Assembly: GCF_044788715.1 (NCBI RefSeq)
Contig: NZ_CP173170.1
Span: 3,720,001 to 3,784,000, forward strand
DNA: 64,000 nucleotides
Direction of reading: 5' to 3'
Origin: Methylotuvimicrobium sp018830325
Lineage (GTDB): Bacteria > Pseudomonadota > Gammaproteobacteria > Methylococcales > Methylomonadaceae
A model generated the notes under the pieces. That model worked only from the letters and a program-made list of their open reading frames with translations, searched no databases and was not told the DNA's origin. Positions 44,821 through 53,571 of the stretch are shown piece by piece; the stretch's first letter is position 1, and each line of letters starts with the position of its first letter. Both the position numbers and the translations under genes were made by a program.

Positions 44821-45306
44821 TTACTCCTGACTAAATTTTTGGATTAAACTTTGTTTAACAATATCGGGCACGAAACTGGATACGTCGCCGTTGAGGCGTG
44901 CGATTTCCTTGATCATGCTCGACGATATGAATTCATATTGTTCGGCCGGCGTTAAAAATACCGTTTCGAGATCGGGTGAAAGCCGCCGATTCATGCCGGC
45001 CAATTGAAATTCGTACTCGAAATCGGAAACCGCCCTTAGGCCTCTGATAATGACATGGGCGCCTTGTTCTTTGGCGCAATCGACCAATAGATTACCGAAA
45101 CCGATAACCGAAACGTTATCGAATTCTTCGGTCACAGCCTCCGCCAGCGCGACACGCTCTTCGATCGTGAACAACGGCGTTTTTGTGGTGCCGACCGCGA
45201 TGGCAACGATAATCTTGTCGTACAGCTTAGCAGCCCGAGCAATCAAGTCCAGATGCCCGGCGGTCACGGGATCGAAAGTGCCCGGATAGATTGCGGTAAT
45301 ATTCAT
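44821..45306 (-). CDS. coaD: Phosphopantetheine adenylyltransferase
   Basis: I choose ATG 45306 (MNITAIYPGTFDPVTAGHLD), giving the usual 161 residues; the frame extends to 45366 only by upstream read-through. The nucleotidyltransferase motif TFDPVTAGHLDL, the RGLRAVSDFEYEFQLA segment and SSSMIKEIARLNGDVSSFVP are complete. The enzyme makes dephospho-CoA from phosphopantetheine and ATP. It normally neighbours rsmD; here the two are separated by 2.9 kb of IS4 element, repeats and a toxin-antitoxin pair. Confidence 0.95.
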   Translation of the reverse strand: MNITAIYPGTFDPVTAGHLDLIARAAKLYDKIIVAIAVGTTKTPLFTIEERVALAEAVTEEFDNVSVIGFGNLLVDCAKEQGAHVIIRGLRAVSDFEYEFQLAGMNRRLSPDLETVFLTPAEQYEFISSSMIKEIARLNGDVSSFVPDIVKQSLIQKFSQE

Positions 45307-45484
45307 GATAAAGCCGGAACTATGAAAAAAGCAGCGGATTATAACGTTTTGGGGGGATTTTTTCATCTGTTTGATTTTTTAGCACTAAAGCATCACGCGG
45401 GGCGGGTTATTTAATTCGCACCGAACGTTTTGATTTGCTTTGGCTAAGGACGAAAAGCTTCCGTTCCTGATCACCCCCTCAACT

Positions 45485-46962
45485 CAATGCTGTTGACTTA
45501 AGAAAAATAAAGACATAATACCTTGATTTTATTATAATAAGCACATGAAATCACTACAGAGAGACTCATTTATGACCAGCACCGCAAACATGGCACAAAC
45601 ATCGCTTTGAAAATTCATGCCAACTTTCGTCTTATCTTGAACAATTTCGCCGTTTAATTTCACACACGTTAGCCGATGATCAAAAGCAATCGGCTGAGCA
45701 CTTTACCCGCACACGCAAACTCTCCTTACCCAACCTAATTACCTTGGTGTTATCACTGGTTACCAGTGATAAATCCGCTGGCGTGGACATTCACTCCGGT
45801 GAATTCTTCAAACAAGCGCGGCGAAGCGGTTGTTGGCCTGAGGCTGAAGCCGTGCATCGGAGTGCAGTGACGAAAGCCCGAAGTCGATTACCGTGGTCCG
45901 TCTTTACTGATCTATTAGCCGATAGTGTGCAGTTAGCTTATTCGCTTTGGCCGGAGTCGCCGGAATATACGTGGCATGGCATGACGGCGGTGGCTTTTGA
46001 CGGTTCCAAATATCACTTGCCGGCCTCGCCCGAACTTCGCAAAGCCTTCGATCCCAACAGCGGCTTGACCGTTCCCGGCAAAGGCCACTATCCGCAATGT
46101 CTGGTCTCGACCGCATTCGATGTCTTTCGACGGTTACCGATCGCTCGCGCGATCAGTCCCTTAGCGGAAGGCAACGAGCGCGAGGATGTGAAAGAGCTGC
46201 TACCGCAGCTCCCCGATCGTCCTTTGGTCTTATTGCTTGACCGCGGTTATCCCAGCTATGACTTGCTTTACTACTTACGAGATACCTCGCCGGATTCGGC
46301 TTTCGTGTTCCGCTGTCCGGCCCAATCGACCTTTAAAGCGGTCGAGAACTTTGTCCAATCCGGGCGTTCAGAGGCCGTCATCTGGTTGGATACGGCCTCG
46401 CGGATTCGCCGGAAACGACCGGGCCCCAAAAGCATCAAGCTACGCGCGGTCCGTTTGGAAAGCCCGGACGGCACGCTGTCGGTCTTATTAACCAATCTTA
46501 CCGGCAGCCGTCAGTATCCCGCCGAATCACTGGTTGAACTGTATTTCCGTCGCTGGCGAATTGAAGAACAATATCGTGATGAAAAATTGCACCTCGATAT
46601 CGAAATGTTCCACAGTCACAGTGAAAACGGCATCAGACAAGAACTGTTGGCCGTCCTGGTCATGTGCGTGATCAGTCGCACCTTGATTGCCCTGCTTACC
46701 TACCCGAATCCCGATCGCTTATCCACGCCCCAGTTTAAAAATGCCGTGCGGGCATTGGCGAGTGAGGTCGTGGTGTTTACCGCAGCTTATCCGGAGATCG
46801 CACGCAACGTGTTTCAGGAGCTTTTGGTGGAAATCACGCGCGTTCAGTATTACCATCCGAAGAAGCCCAGGAAGTCCTATCCTCGTGTATCCCGTAAACC
46901 TATCAATAAATGGCAGCAGGATAAATCAAAACGGATCGCTGATGCTTAAGTCAACAGCATTG
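45485..46962 (+). mobile_element. Complete IS4-family insertion sequence
   Basis: 1478 bp with perfect 18-bp terminal inverted repeats (CAATGCTGTTGACTTAAG at 45485-45502 and its inverse at 46945-46962) and a perfect 11-bp target duplication CCCCCTCAACT at 45474-45484 and 46963-46973. Duplication length fits the IS4 family. The perfect ends indicate a recent insertion. The right flank is a family E repeat. Confidence 0.93.
45572..46949 (+). CDS. IS4-family DDE transposase, probable 5' frameshift
   Basis: The catalytic core is intact: first Asp in VAFDGSKYHLP, second in VLLLDRGYPSYD, and the YREK signature in YFRRWRIEEQYRDEK (Y-2-R-3-E-6-K). The reading frame is open upstream from about 45576 (HRFENSCQLSSYLEQFRRL..), but that frame has no ATG, GTG or TTG start before a TGA at 45573 until a TTG at 45744. 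The only good ATG (45572) is in another frame and stops after 12 codons. One extra base between about 45575 and 45610 would explain this. The element may thus be inactive, or start by an unusual mechanism. The fresh target duplication suggests activity until recently. Confidence 0.8.
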
Positions 46963-46973
46963 CCCCCTCAACT

Positions 46974-47341
46974 ACTCCCTTTTGATTGAAAAACCGTCTA
47001 AGGAATATGCACAAATTTACTTTTACAAGTTTTAGGCATTATGGTGGTTCGGCGACTCGCTTGACAGGACGCCGTGAACCCAGCACCTAAATTCCATAGC
47101 CTTTTGGCTATGGTAACTATCTTGCATAATTTAGGTGCTGGGCACGGCGTCCTTTAGCGGACTCCCAGGCGCCGAATTTTGATCTACGACGGGTATAGAT
47201 AACGTTTATGACGATTTTATAAATCCCGTCCTTCCAAGACAAGGAGTTACAGCAACTATAGTTAGACATCGGATCCGTTGCATTTTCTAAGCATGAAGCA
47301 TATTATTCAGTTTCATGTAACAGTAAGCATTGGAGGTGTTC
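46974..47341. repeat. Repeat family E remnant and long palindrome between IS and antitoxin
   Basis: 46971-47003 matches 26619-26650 (CTCCCTTTTGATTG, AAAAACCGTCTAAG). A long near-palindrome runs 47067-47152: outer GGACGCCGTG/CACGGCGTCC, inner CCCAGCACCTAAATT/AATTTAGGTGCTGGG and a central CCATAGCC/GGCTATGG hairpin. Related copies lie at 56213-56290 and, partly, 39353-39410. No gene. Confidence 0.75.
47143..47200. repeat. CACGGCGTCC..GATCTACGACGGGTATAG repeat, copy with partner at 39353-39410
   Basis: CACGGCGTCCTTTAGCGG and GATCTACGACGGGTATAG correspond to CACGGCGTCCTTTGACGG and CATCTACGATGAGTATAC at 39350-39410. It overlaps the right side of the long palindrome at 47067-47152. Confidence 0.6.
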
Positions 47342-47554
47342 ATGGGTGCTAGTATTTCGGCAAGAGTACAAAAACATCGTGCCGCGTTGCGAGAAGCGGG
47401 TTTGCGTCCTTTACAAATTTGGGTTCCGGACACTCGAAGTATAGGTTTCGCCGAGGAATGCCGACGACAATCGTTGCTTTTAAAAGACGACAGCCATGAA
47501 CAAGAAATCACCGATTGGCTTGAAACCGCAGCCGACCGAGACGGCTGGATATGA
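47342..47554 (+). CDS. MazE-like antitoxin (DUF3018 type)
   Basis: ATG 47342 (MGASISARVQK) is set by a GGAGGT ribosome site 6 bases upstream; an upstream start at 47330 is less likely. The 70-residue protein matches DUF3018 antitoxins: RVQKHRAALREAGLRPLQIWVPDTRS then FAEECRRQ, the N-terminal part being a likely DNA-binding domain. It should bind and neutralise the toxin encoded next and repress the operon. Its stop overlaps the toxin start (ATGA), the typical arrangement. The pair sits inside the extra DNA between rsmD and coaD. Confidence 0.85.
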   Translation: MGASISARVQKHRAALREAGLRPLQIWVPDTRSIGFAEECRRQSLLLKDDSHEQEITDWLETAADRDGWI

Positions 47555-47874
47555 GGCGCGGCGACTTAGTCACGGTGGCTTTACAGGGCGACATCGGCAA
47601 ACCGAGGCCCGCATTGATTATCCAATCCGATTTATTCGATGCGCATCCTTCCATGGTTGTTTTACCGGTAACCAGTGAATTACGCGATACGCCGCTTTTC
47701 CGGATTTTAGTAAACCCAAGTGACCGGAACGGTCTGACCAAACCTTCGCAAATCATGGTGGATAAGCCTCAATCGGTTTCAACCAAGAAGTTGGGAACAG
47801 CTTTCGGCCGGCTAGATGATGAAACGATGTTGGCAATCAACCGGGCGCTGGCTGTGTTCCTTGGATTTGCTTAA
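47551..47874 (+). CDS. MazF/PemK-family toxin endoribonuclease
   Basis: A 107-residue protein matching the MazF/PemK family: MRRGDLVTVALQGDIGKPRPALIIQ, SMVVLPVTSEL, LTKPSQIMVDKPQSV and a C-terminal helix. These toxins cut single-stranded mRNA at short sequences. The characteristic beta-barrel residues R and S/T near GKPRPA and LPVT are present, so it looks functional. It overlaps the antitoxin gene by 4 bases. Confidence 0.88.
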   Translation: MRRGDLVTVALQGDIGKPRPALIIQSDLFDAHPSMVVLPVTSELRDTPLFRILVNPSDRNGLTKPSQIMVDKPQSVSTKKLGTAFGRLDDETMLAINRALAVFLGFA

Positions 47875-48166
47875 ACGGAGCTGGTCTTACCCAGCCGGAA
47901 CGTTCTCAGCTCCGCCATACAGAAAGAAGCGAGAGTATTCGGGGCCGGCTTCCCAAACTGGAGAGGCCGTGAAAGTATTCAATATGACGAACTAGCCATG
48001 AAGTGACATCATGAATTAGCTCGTTGATTTTTCTTGCTTTTTTCTTCATTACCTTCATGTTCTTCATGGTGAATAATTTTTTTACGATGTATTCACCAAT
48101 ACTTTCACAGCCTCTGGAGCTTGGGAAATAGAGAAATAGGCTTAAGTTCAAAGCCATCAGAGCATC
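47875..48166. other. Short gene-free spacer
   Basis: Between the convergent toxin and rsmD genes. Nothing supported as a gene; a fragment of the GCTTGGGAA repeat lies near 48119-48128. Confidence 0.4.
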
Positions 48167-48724
48167 TTATCCGGCGAACCTTTCGAATAATCGATACGCG
48201 ACCTCGCCGGCCGTTTTATCTTTCAGAAGTTGCCAGTTTTCCGGGATGCCGGTGAGATCGAGCCCGGTTTCCGTTTCGAGGTAGATTTTAGCCCGCGCGG
48301 ACAACCAGCCTTTATCTTCGAGCCATTGGCAGGTTTGCACGGCGAGACCTTTGCCGAAAGGCGGATCGAGAAAAACTAGGTCGAATGATTCGGCGTCACC
48401 GGCCAAGTAGCGGAAGACATCCTGATTGACGATTTTGATTCGGTCGGTCGATAAAATAACGGTATTCTCTTTTAAATGTCGGCAAGCCTGTGGGTTGTTT
48501 TCGACCTGTACGACCGATTTTGCGCCTCGCGAGGCAGCCTCGAAACCCAACGCTCCGCTGCCTGAATAAAGATCCAGGCAACGGCTGCCATAAATATCGC
48601 TTCGCAACCAATTGAACAAGGTTTCCCGAACTCTTGCCGGCGTCGGGCGCAATCCCGGTGCGTCGGTAAAACGCAGATTGCGACCGCGCCATTCGCCGGC
48701 GATGATTCTTAGCTTGTTTTGCAC
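48167..48724 (-). CDS. rsmD: 16S rRNA (guanine(966)-N2)-methyltransferase
   Basis: A GTG at 48724 (VQNKLRIIAGEWRGR) is the probable start, four bases after the M16 peptidase stop and at the conserved family N-terminus; a longer frame to 48805 lies inside the peptidase gene. The 185-residue enzyme has the SAM-binding LDLYSGSGALGFEAASRGA and the catalytic DLVFLDPPFGKG motif. It methylates G966 of 16S rRNA in the small subunit. It is co-oriented with two M16 peptidase genes upstream, a common gammaproteobacterial order. Confidence 0.93.
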   Translation of the reverse strand: MQNKLRIIAGEWRGRNLRFTDAPGLRPTPARVRETLFNWLRSDIYGSRCLDLYSGSGALGFEAASRGAKSVVQVENNPQACRHLKENTVILSTDRIKIVNQDVFRYLAGDAESFDLVFLDPPFGKGLAVQTCQWLEDKGWLSARAKIYLETETGLDLTGIPENWQLLKDKTAGEVAYRLFERFAG

Positions 48725-48728
48725 GGAT

Positions 48729-50027
48729 TTATTGAGTTTCGCCGACGGTGATCGTTTGCAATAACTCGGAATCGACGCGACGCTGAAACGCGTCCTTGAT
48801 CGCATCGACGGTCACCGCATTCACCTTCTCCTGAAAAGTTTCCAAGTAGTCGAGCGGCAAACCGTAAAATCCGATCATTTCGACATAACCGATCATTTTA
48901 CTATTGGTATCGAAACGCATGACAAAACCGCCGGTGATGTTTTGTTTTGCGGCTGTGAGTTCTTCCTCGGTCGGCCCTTCCTCAATGAACTCGGTCAAGG
49001 TTTGATTCAAGACTTCCAACGCTTTGTCGGCTTGATCGGTCCGTGTTTGCAAGCCCATCGCAAAAGGTCCTTTGCGATACATCGGTGCAAAATAACTGTA
49101 AGTGTTATACGCTAGACCTCGTTTTTCCCTGACTTCCTCGAATAATCTCGAAACCAGCATGCCGCCGCCCAGTATGTGATTACCGACAAATAATGCGAAA
49201 TAGTCGTCGTCATTGCGATAGGATCCCGGAAGACCGCTCATTACATGAGTTTGCGCGGAAGGAAACGCGATATGTTCGCGGCGGCCTTGCTTGGGCATCG
49301 CCACTTCCGGTAATTCGGCGGGTTTTTGTCCAGCCGGTAATTTCGCCAACAATTTCTCGGCGGTTTGTTCAGCCTGTTTACGGCTCATATCGCCGACGAT
49401 GGCCACCATCGCATTGGTAGCCACATAATATTTGCTATAAAAGCTTTTAAGATCCTTGGCCTGCAAAGGTTCTACAGTCTCAATTTCGCCGGCACTTGGA
49501 TGCGCATAGGGATGTTGTCCATAAACCGCTTTATAAAAGGCAATATCGGCCAGGGTTGACGGCGAAGATTCGCGATGTTTTAAACCGGCCAACGTGCGCT
49601 TTTTTTCGCGCTGAAAATCGGCTTCCTCGAAGCGCGGTTGAGTCAAGATGGTTTGCATCGTTTCGACCGACTTATCGAACAATTTCGGATCGGTCAAAGT
49701 CCGTAGCGACAGCCAAGCCATATCGCGGGATACTCCGGTTCCGAAACGGGCGCCGACGCTTTCGAAACGTTGCGCAATTTGGTCGGCATTCCATTCGCCG
49801 GCGCCGGTATCGAGTAATCCTGAAGTCAACGCGGCGATCCCGAATTGCTTACCGTCGCGCGCGCTACCGGCATCGAAAGTCACCCGGATATCGGCCATCG
49901 GCAGATTTGGAGCGGGTACGAAATACACTCTAGCCCCCTGTTTGGTTGTCCAGTGTTCAATGTTTGCCGCAGCCCAGGCGGTCTGTCCTGTCAGCATCAA
50001 TAACAGACTGATCAAAGCGATACGCAT
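48729..50027 (-). CDS. M16 family peptidase, catalytically inactive partner
   Basis: A 432-residue exported protein of the M16 (pitrilysin-like) family with both halves recognisable, including YYVATNAMVAIVGDMS and VREKRGLAYNTYSYF. The zinc motif HxxEH is missing: the corresponding stretch reads FGIAALTSGLLDTGAG. This is normal for the non-catalytic subunit of heterodimeric M16 peptidases. It overlaps the active partner upstream by one base (TAATG) and is translated with it. Signal peptide ends near AWAAAN. Confidence 0.9.
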   Translation of the reverse strand: MRIALISLLLMLTGQTAWAAANIEHWTTKQGARVYFVPAPNLPMADIRVTFDAGSARDGKQFGIAALTSGLLDTGAGEWNADQIAQRFESVGARFGTGVSRDMAWLSLRTLTDPKLFDKSVETMQTILTQPRFEEADFQREKKRTLAGLKHRESSPSTLADIAFYKAVYGQHPYAHPSAGEIETVEPLQAKDLKSFYSKYYVATNAMVAIVGDMSRKQAEQTAEKLLAKLPAGQKPAELPEVAMPKQGRREHIAFPSAQTHVMSGLPGSYRNDDDYFALFVGNHILGGGMLVSRLFEEVREKRGLAYNTYSYFAPMYRKGPFAMGLQTRTDQADKALEVLNQTLTEFIEEGPTEEELTAAKQNITGGFVMRFDTNSKMIGYVEMIGFYGLPLDYLETFQEKVNAVTVDAIKDAFQRRVDSELLQTITVGETQ

Positions 50028-51388
50028 TATTTGCTCTCCTTAAGTTTTTTATTGCCGGTTTGTTCAGCGATCGGTTGCGGCACCAAATAGGCCACGCTCA
50101 AGTTGTTATCGGTAAAATATTTTTTAGCGACTTCTCGGACTTGCTCGGCGGTCACCCGATTGACCTTGTCGACATATTCGTCGGCTTTTTGCCAACCTAA
50201 ACCGACGGTCTCATTGATGCCCAGCTGCATGCCTTGATAAAACATCGAGTCGCGCTCGTAGGTGGCATTCGCGAGTACCTGCGCTTTGATCCGCTGCAAT
50301 TCTTCCGGTTGCACCAATTCATACTTGAGTTTTTCGATTTCTTCCTTTAACGCCGCTTCCAATTCTTGGTGACTCTTTCCTTGTGCAGGCGTCGCATCAA
50401 ACATAAACAATTCATCGAGTCTGGAACTCAAGTTGTAGCCGGCCCCGGCCGCCACAGCGATCTGTTTGCCCCTCACTAATCCGGACTCCAAGCGTGCACT
50501 GCTGCCGCCATCCAAAATACCCGCCATCACTTCCAATGCATAGGCTTCCCACTCATGCTCGGCCGTGTTCAGCACAGGGACTTTATACCCCATGACCAGA
50601 TACGGCAGTTTGTCTGGCAAATTGACGATCATGCGCCGTATGCCGAGTTGTTCGACTTCGGTTTGCGGCTTCACCGGCGTAATGTCACTGGGCTTGAGCG
50701 GTCCAAAATATTTTTCGGCCAACGCGAACACCGCTTTCGGCTCGACATCGCCGATCACGACCAAGGTAGCGTTGTTCGGCGCATACCATTTTTGATACCA
50801 GGCCTCGAGATCGGCAATCGTGTAGTTCTCTATGTCCGTCGGCCAACCGATAATCGGATTTCTGTAGGGGCTGTTCGAATAAGCCAGTGCGGCGAAATGC
50901 TCCTGGGTCTTAGAGCGAGGCTTATCGTCGGTGCGCATCCGACGCTCTTCGTAAACGACTTGCAGCTCTTTTTGTAATTCCTCGTCAAGCAAGTGCAGAT
51001 TACGCATACGATCGGCTTCCAGTTTAAAACTGACTTCCAAACGGGATTTTTCCATCGTCTGGAAATAAGCCGTATAATCGCGTCCGGTAAAGGCGTTTTC
51101 GTTACCGCCGTTGGCCGCGATGATTCGGGAAAACTCGCCGGGTTTGAGCTCGTCGGTGCCTTTGAACATCATGTGTTCGAGCATGTGAGAAATACCGGTA
51201 ATACCGCCAGGCTCGTAGCTGGAACCGACTTTGTACCAGACTTGGGAAACCGCTACCGGCGACCGGTGATCTTCTTTGACCAGGATTTTCAAACCATTGT
51301 CTAAAATCCGCTCATGTACTTTAACCGCCGCTTGTGCCGGCAGCAAAAACATGCCGGATAATACCGCACTCGCAATTTGCAACTTCAT
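50027..51388 (-). CDS. M16 family zinc peptidase, active subunit
   Basis: A 453-residue periplasmic peptidase with signal peptide (to about PAQAAV) and the inverted zinc motif HMLEH in GISHMLEHMMFKGT, plus the distal Glu near ELQVVYEERR. It should degrade short peptides in the periplasm together with the inactive subunit encoded next. It is first in a unit with the second M16 gene and rsmD. The divergent cyoE gene begins 100 bases away, so both promoters lie in 51389-51488. Confidence 0.92.
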   Translation of the reverse strand: MKLQIASAVLSGMFLLPAQAAVKVHERILDNGLKILVKEDHRSPVAVSQVWYKVGSSYEPGGITGISHMLEHMMFKGTDELKPGEFSRIIAANGGNENAFTGRDYTAYFQTMEKSRLEVSFKLEADRMRNLHLLDEELQKELQVVYEERRMRTDDKPRSKTQEHFAALAYSNSPYRNPIIGWPTDIENYTIADLEAWYQKWYAPNNATLVVIGDVEPKAVFALAEKYFGPLKPSDITPVKPQTEVEQLGIRRMIVNLPDKLPYLVMGYKVPVLNTAEHEWEAYALEVMAGILDGGSSARLESGLVRGKQIAVAAGAGYNLSSRLDELFMFDATPAQGKSHQELEAALKEEIEKLKYELVQPEELQRIKAQVLANATYERDSMFYQGMQLGINETVGLGWQKADEYVDKVNRVTAEQVREVAKKYFTDNNLSVAYLVPQPIAEQTGNKKLKESK

Positions 51389-51426
51389 AACGTCCTCTCT
51401 GTAGTAAGGTTAACGCGTCCGACTAT

Positions 51427-51454
51427 TTGATAAATCAATAGTTCACTGTATTCT
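51427..51454 (+). promoter_or_regulatory. Possible sigma-70 promoter of cyoE
   Basis: TTGATA at 51427-51432 and TATTCT at 51449-51454 with a 16-base spacer, 34 bases before ATG 51489. Resemblance only. Confidence 0.3.
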
Positions 51455-51488
51455 ATAGCTTAATATAAATGTTGGAATATTTTCGATA

Positions 51489-52376
51489 ATGACTAACCCA
51501 TCCGCCCTGCTCTCTTGGCGTGACTATCTTGAACTGTGCAAACCCAAAGTAGTTGCCTTAATCGTTTTTACTGCCGTGGTCGGCATGTTGCTGGCCGTGC
51601 CCGGCATACCGCCCATCGACACCTTGATTTACAGCACCGTTGGCATCGGACTCGCCGCCTCGTCCGCAGCGGCGGTTAATCACTATCTTGATCAGAATGC
51701 CGATGCCTTAATGGGCAGAACGCAAAACCGCCCATTGCCGAAAGGCTCGTTGCACTCAATGAATGTCATCGTTTTCGCATCGCTTTTGGGCTTGGTGTCG
51801 ATGCTTATATTGGGCTTTTTGGTTAATCCGCTGACTGCGTTTTTGACCTTATTGTCGCTGATCGGTTATGCAATCATCTATACCGTGTATTTAAAGCGCA
51901 TGACGCCGCAAAACATCGTGATCGGAGGCGCGGCCGGTGCGGCACCTCCGGTTTTGGGCTGGTGCGCGATGACCGGTGAAGTGCATCCTTATTCGTTACT
52001 ATTGTTTTTAATCATTTTCGTTTGGACACCTCCGCATTTTTGGGCCCTGGCAATCGCCCGCCGCGAAGAATACGCGAAAGTTAAAATTCCGATGTTGCCG
52101 GTCACGCACGGCCCCGAATTCACAAGACTGCAAATATTACTGTATACAGTGCTACTCTTATTGGTGACATTGCTGCCTTATTTAACCGGCATGAGTGGGC
52201 TAATTTATCTCTCCGCCGCAGTTCCTCTCGGCCTCGGCTTTGTTTATTATGCGATTTTGATGATGCGCCACAAGGACGACCGAACGGCAATGAAAACCTT
52301 CGGTTTTTCTATTATTTATTTGATGCTGATGTTTGCCTCGTTATTGATCGATCATTATGTCGTTATTGGATTGTAA
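51489..52376 (+). CDS. cyoE: Protoheme IX farnesyltransferase (heme O synthase)
   Basis: A 295-residue UbiA-superfamily prenyltransferase with eight to nine membrane helices. Diagnostic motifs: LCKPKVVALIVFTAVVGM and NHYLDQNADALMGRTQNRPL (first Asp-rich site), with PPHFWALAIARREEY near the second site. It converts heme B to heme O by adding a farnesyl group, for terminal oxidases. The following TrpD2-like gene starts 6 bases after its stop and is likely co-transcribed. No oxidase subunit genes are adjacent. Confidence 0.94.
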   Translation: MTNPSALLSWRDYLELCKPKVVALIVFTAVVGMLLAVPGIPPIDTLIYSTVGIGLAASSAAAVNHYLDQNADALMGRTQNRPLPKGSLHSMNVIVFASLLGLVSMLILGFLVNPLTAFLTLLSLIGYAIIYTVYLKRMTPQNIVIGGAAGAAPPVLGWCAMTGEVHPYSLLLFLIIFVWTPPHFWALAIARREEYAKVKIPMLPVTHGPEFTRLQILLYTVLLLLVTLLPYLTGMSGLIYLSAAVPLGLGFVYYAILMMRHKDDRTAMKTFGFSIIYLMLMFASLLIDHYVVIGL

Positions 52377-52382
52377 TCTGCC

Positions 52383-53375
52383 ATGACAAGACAAGAACAT
52401 CCTTTCGCTGAATATATCCGCATTCTCGGTAAAGGCAAAAAAGGCTCGCGCCCGCTAACTCGAGAAGAAGCCTATCAAGCGATGAGTATGATTTTGGCCG
52501 GCGAAGTGCTGCCCGTGCAATTAGGCGCTTTTTTGATGCTAATGCGGGTTAAAGAAGAAACGCCTGAAGAGTTAGCCGGCTTCATTCAAGCCGCACGCGA
52601 AACTTTTAGTCCATTCGGCGAACCTTCTTGCCCCGCCGACTTGGATTGGTCTTCCTACGCCGGCAAACGACGCCACCTCCCCTGGTTTTTGCTGTCGGCA
52701 TTATTGCTCGCGGAAAATGGCATCAAAGTCTTCATGCATGGCGCCGGCGGCCATACCGAAGGCCGAATTTATACGCACGATGCTCTGAAATACCTCGGCA
52801 TCGAGCACGCCGCCTCTTTACAAGAAGCGCGACAACAACTCGAAGAGCAGAGCTTCAGTTATTTGCCGCTGGAATACTTCTGCCCGAAACTTCATGAAAT
52901 CATCGAATTGCGCCCGATCATGGGCTTGCGATCGCCGGTACATACGCTCGCCAGAATGTTGAACCCTTTTAATGCCAAACACAGCATTCAGGCGATTTTT
53001 CACCCGGGTTACCGACCGGTGCATCAAGAAGCCGCTTTGTTATTAAACGACCTTCATGTAGCGGTATTCAAAGGCGAAAGCGGTGAAGTCGAACGTAATC
53101 CCGACGCCGATTGCTTAGTGCAAAGCGTTAAGCATGGCGAATTATACGATGAGCAATGGCCGAGAATTTTCGAGCGCCGCCATGTCAAATCAGAAACGCT
53201 CGACCCTAAGCAGCTCGCTGCAGTCTGGCAAGGCGATATCGAGGACGAATACGGAGAAGCGGCCGTTATCGGTACCGCGGCGATCGCCTTGAAGCTGATA
53301 GGCAAAGCGGACAGTCAAGATTGCGCTATGAATATGGCCGAGGATTTTTGGCGGGGACGCAAGCTGTTTGAATAA
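52383..53375 (+). CDS. TrpD2/YbiB-like glycosyltransferase family protein
   Basis: A 330-residue protein of the anthranilate phosphoribosyltransferase-like family, subgroup YbiB/TrpD2: N-terminal helical GSRPLTREEAYQAM, then FMHGAGGHTEGRIYTHD and MGLRSPVHTLARMLNPF. The glycine-rich loop GAGG replaces the classical phosphoribosyl-binding loop of TrpD, so it is not expected to make tryptophan; E. coli YbiB binds nucleic acid. It follows cyoE after 6 bases. Its stop codon lies in the ATAAT target of a family B MITE, the second such case in the window. Confidence 0.85.
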   Translation: MTRQEHPFAEYIRILGKGKKGSRPLTREEAYQAMSMILAGEVLPVQLGAFLMLMRVKEETPEELAGFIQAARETFSPFGEPSCPADLDWSSYAGKRRHLPWFLLSALLLAENGIKVFMHGAGGHTEGRIYTHDALKYLGIEHAASLQEARQQLEEQSFSYLPLEYFCPKLHEIIELRPIMGLRSPVHTLARMLNPFNAKHSIQAIFHPGYRPVHQEAALLLNDLHVAVFKGESGEVERNPDADCLVQSVKHGELYDEQWPRIFERRHVKSETLDPKQLAAVWQGDIEDEYGEAAVIGTAAIALKLIGKADSQDCAMNMAEDFWRGRKLFE

Positions 53376-53376
53376 T

Positions 53377-53478
53377 CCTAAAAAGAACAGTTGGCTTGTG
53401 TTGTAGACCATTCGTGCTGAGCAAAGTCGAAGGACTCAGGAATAACGGTAGCTTGAGACTCTCAACTGCTCTTTTTAG
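53377..53478. mobile_element. MITE-like element, family B, copy 3 (short)
   Basis: About 102 bp: starts CCTAAAAAGAACAGTTG and ends CAACTGCTCTTTTTAG, with a degraded duplication (ATAAT at 53372-53376, ATTAAT after). An internal deletion relative to the 193-217 bp copies leaves one hairpin arm. Confidence 0.7.
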
Positions 53479-53571
53479 ATTAATGGATTGCAACTCTTTT
53501 TTGATTATTCCGCAAATCTGCTTAAACATGAAAAGTTTGAGCAGAGCATCCGCTTGCTGGACTTATTGCAA

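Noticed and set aside
45744..46949. TTG 45744 as the true transposase start
   Set aside because: The same frame continues upstream for over 50 residues of protein-like sequence, so this start would truncate a conserved N-terminus.
47906..48157. Minus-strand frame between the toxin and rsmD
   Set aside because: Low-complexity Lys/Met stretch and repeat sequence, no ribosome site, no family.
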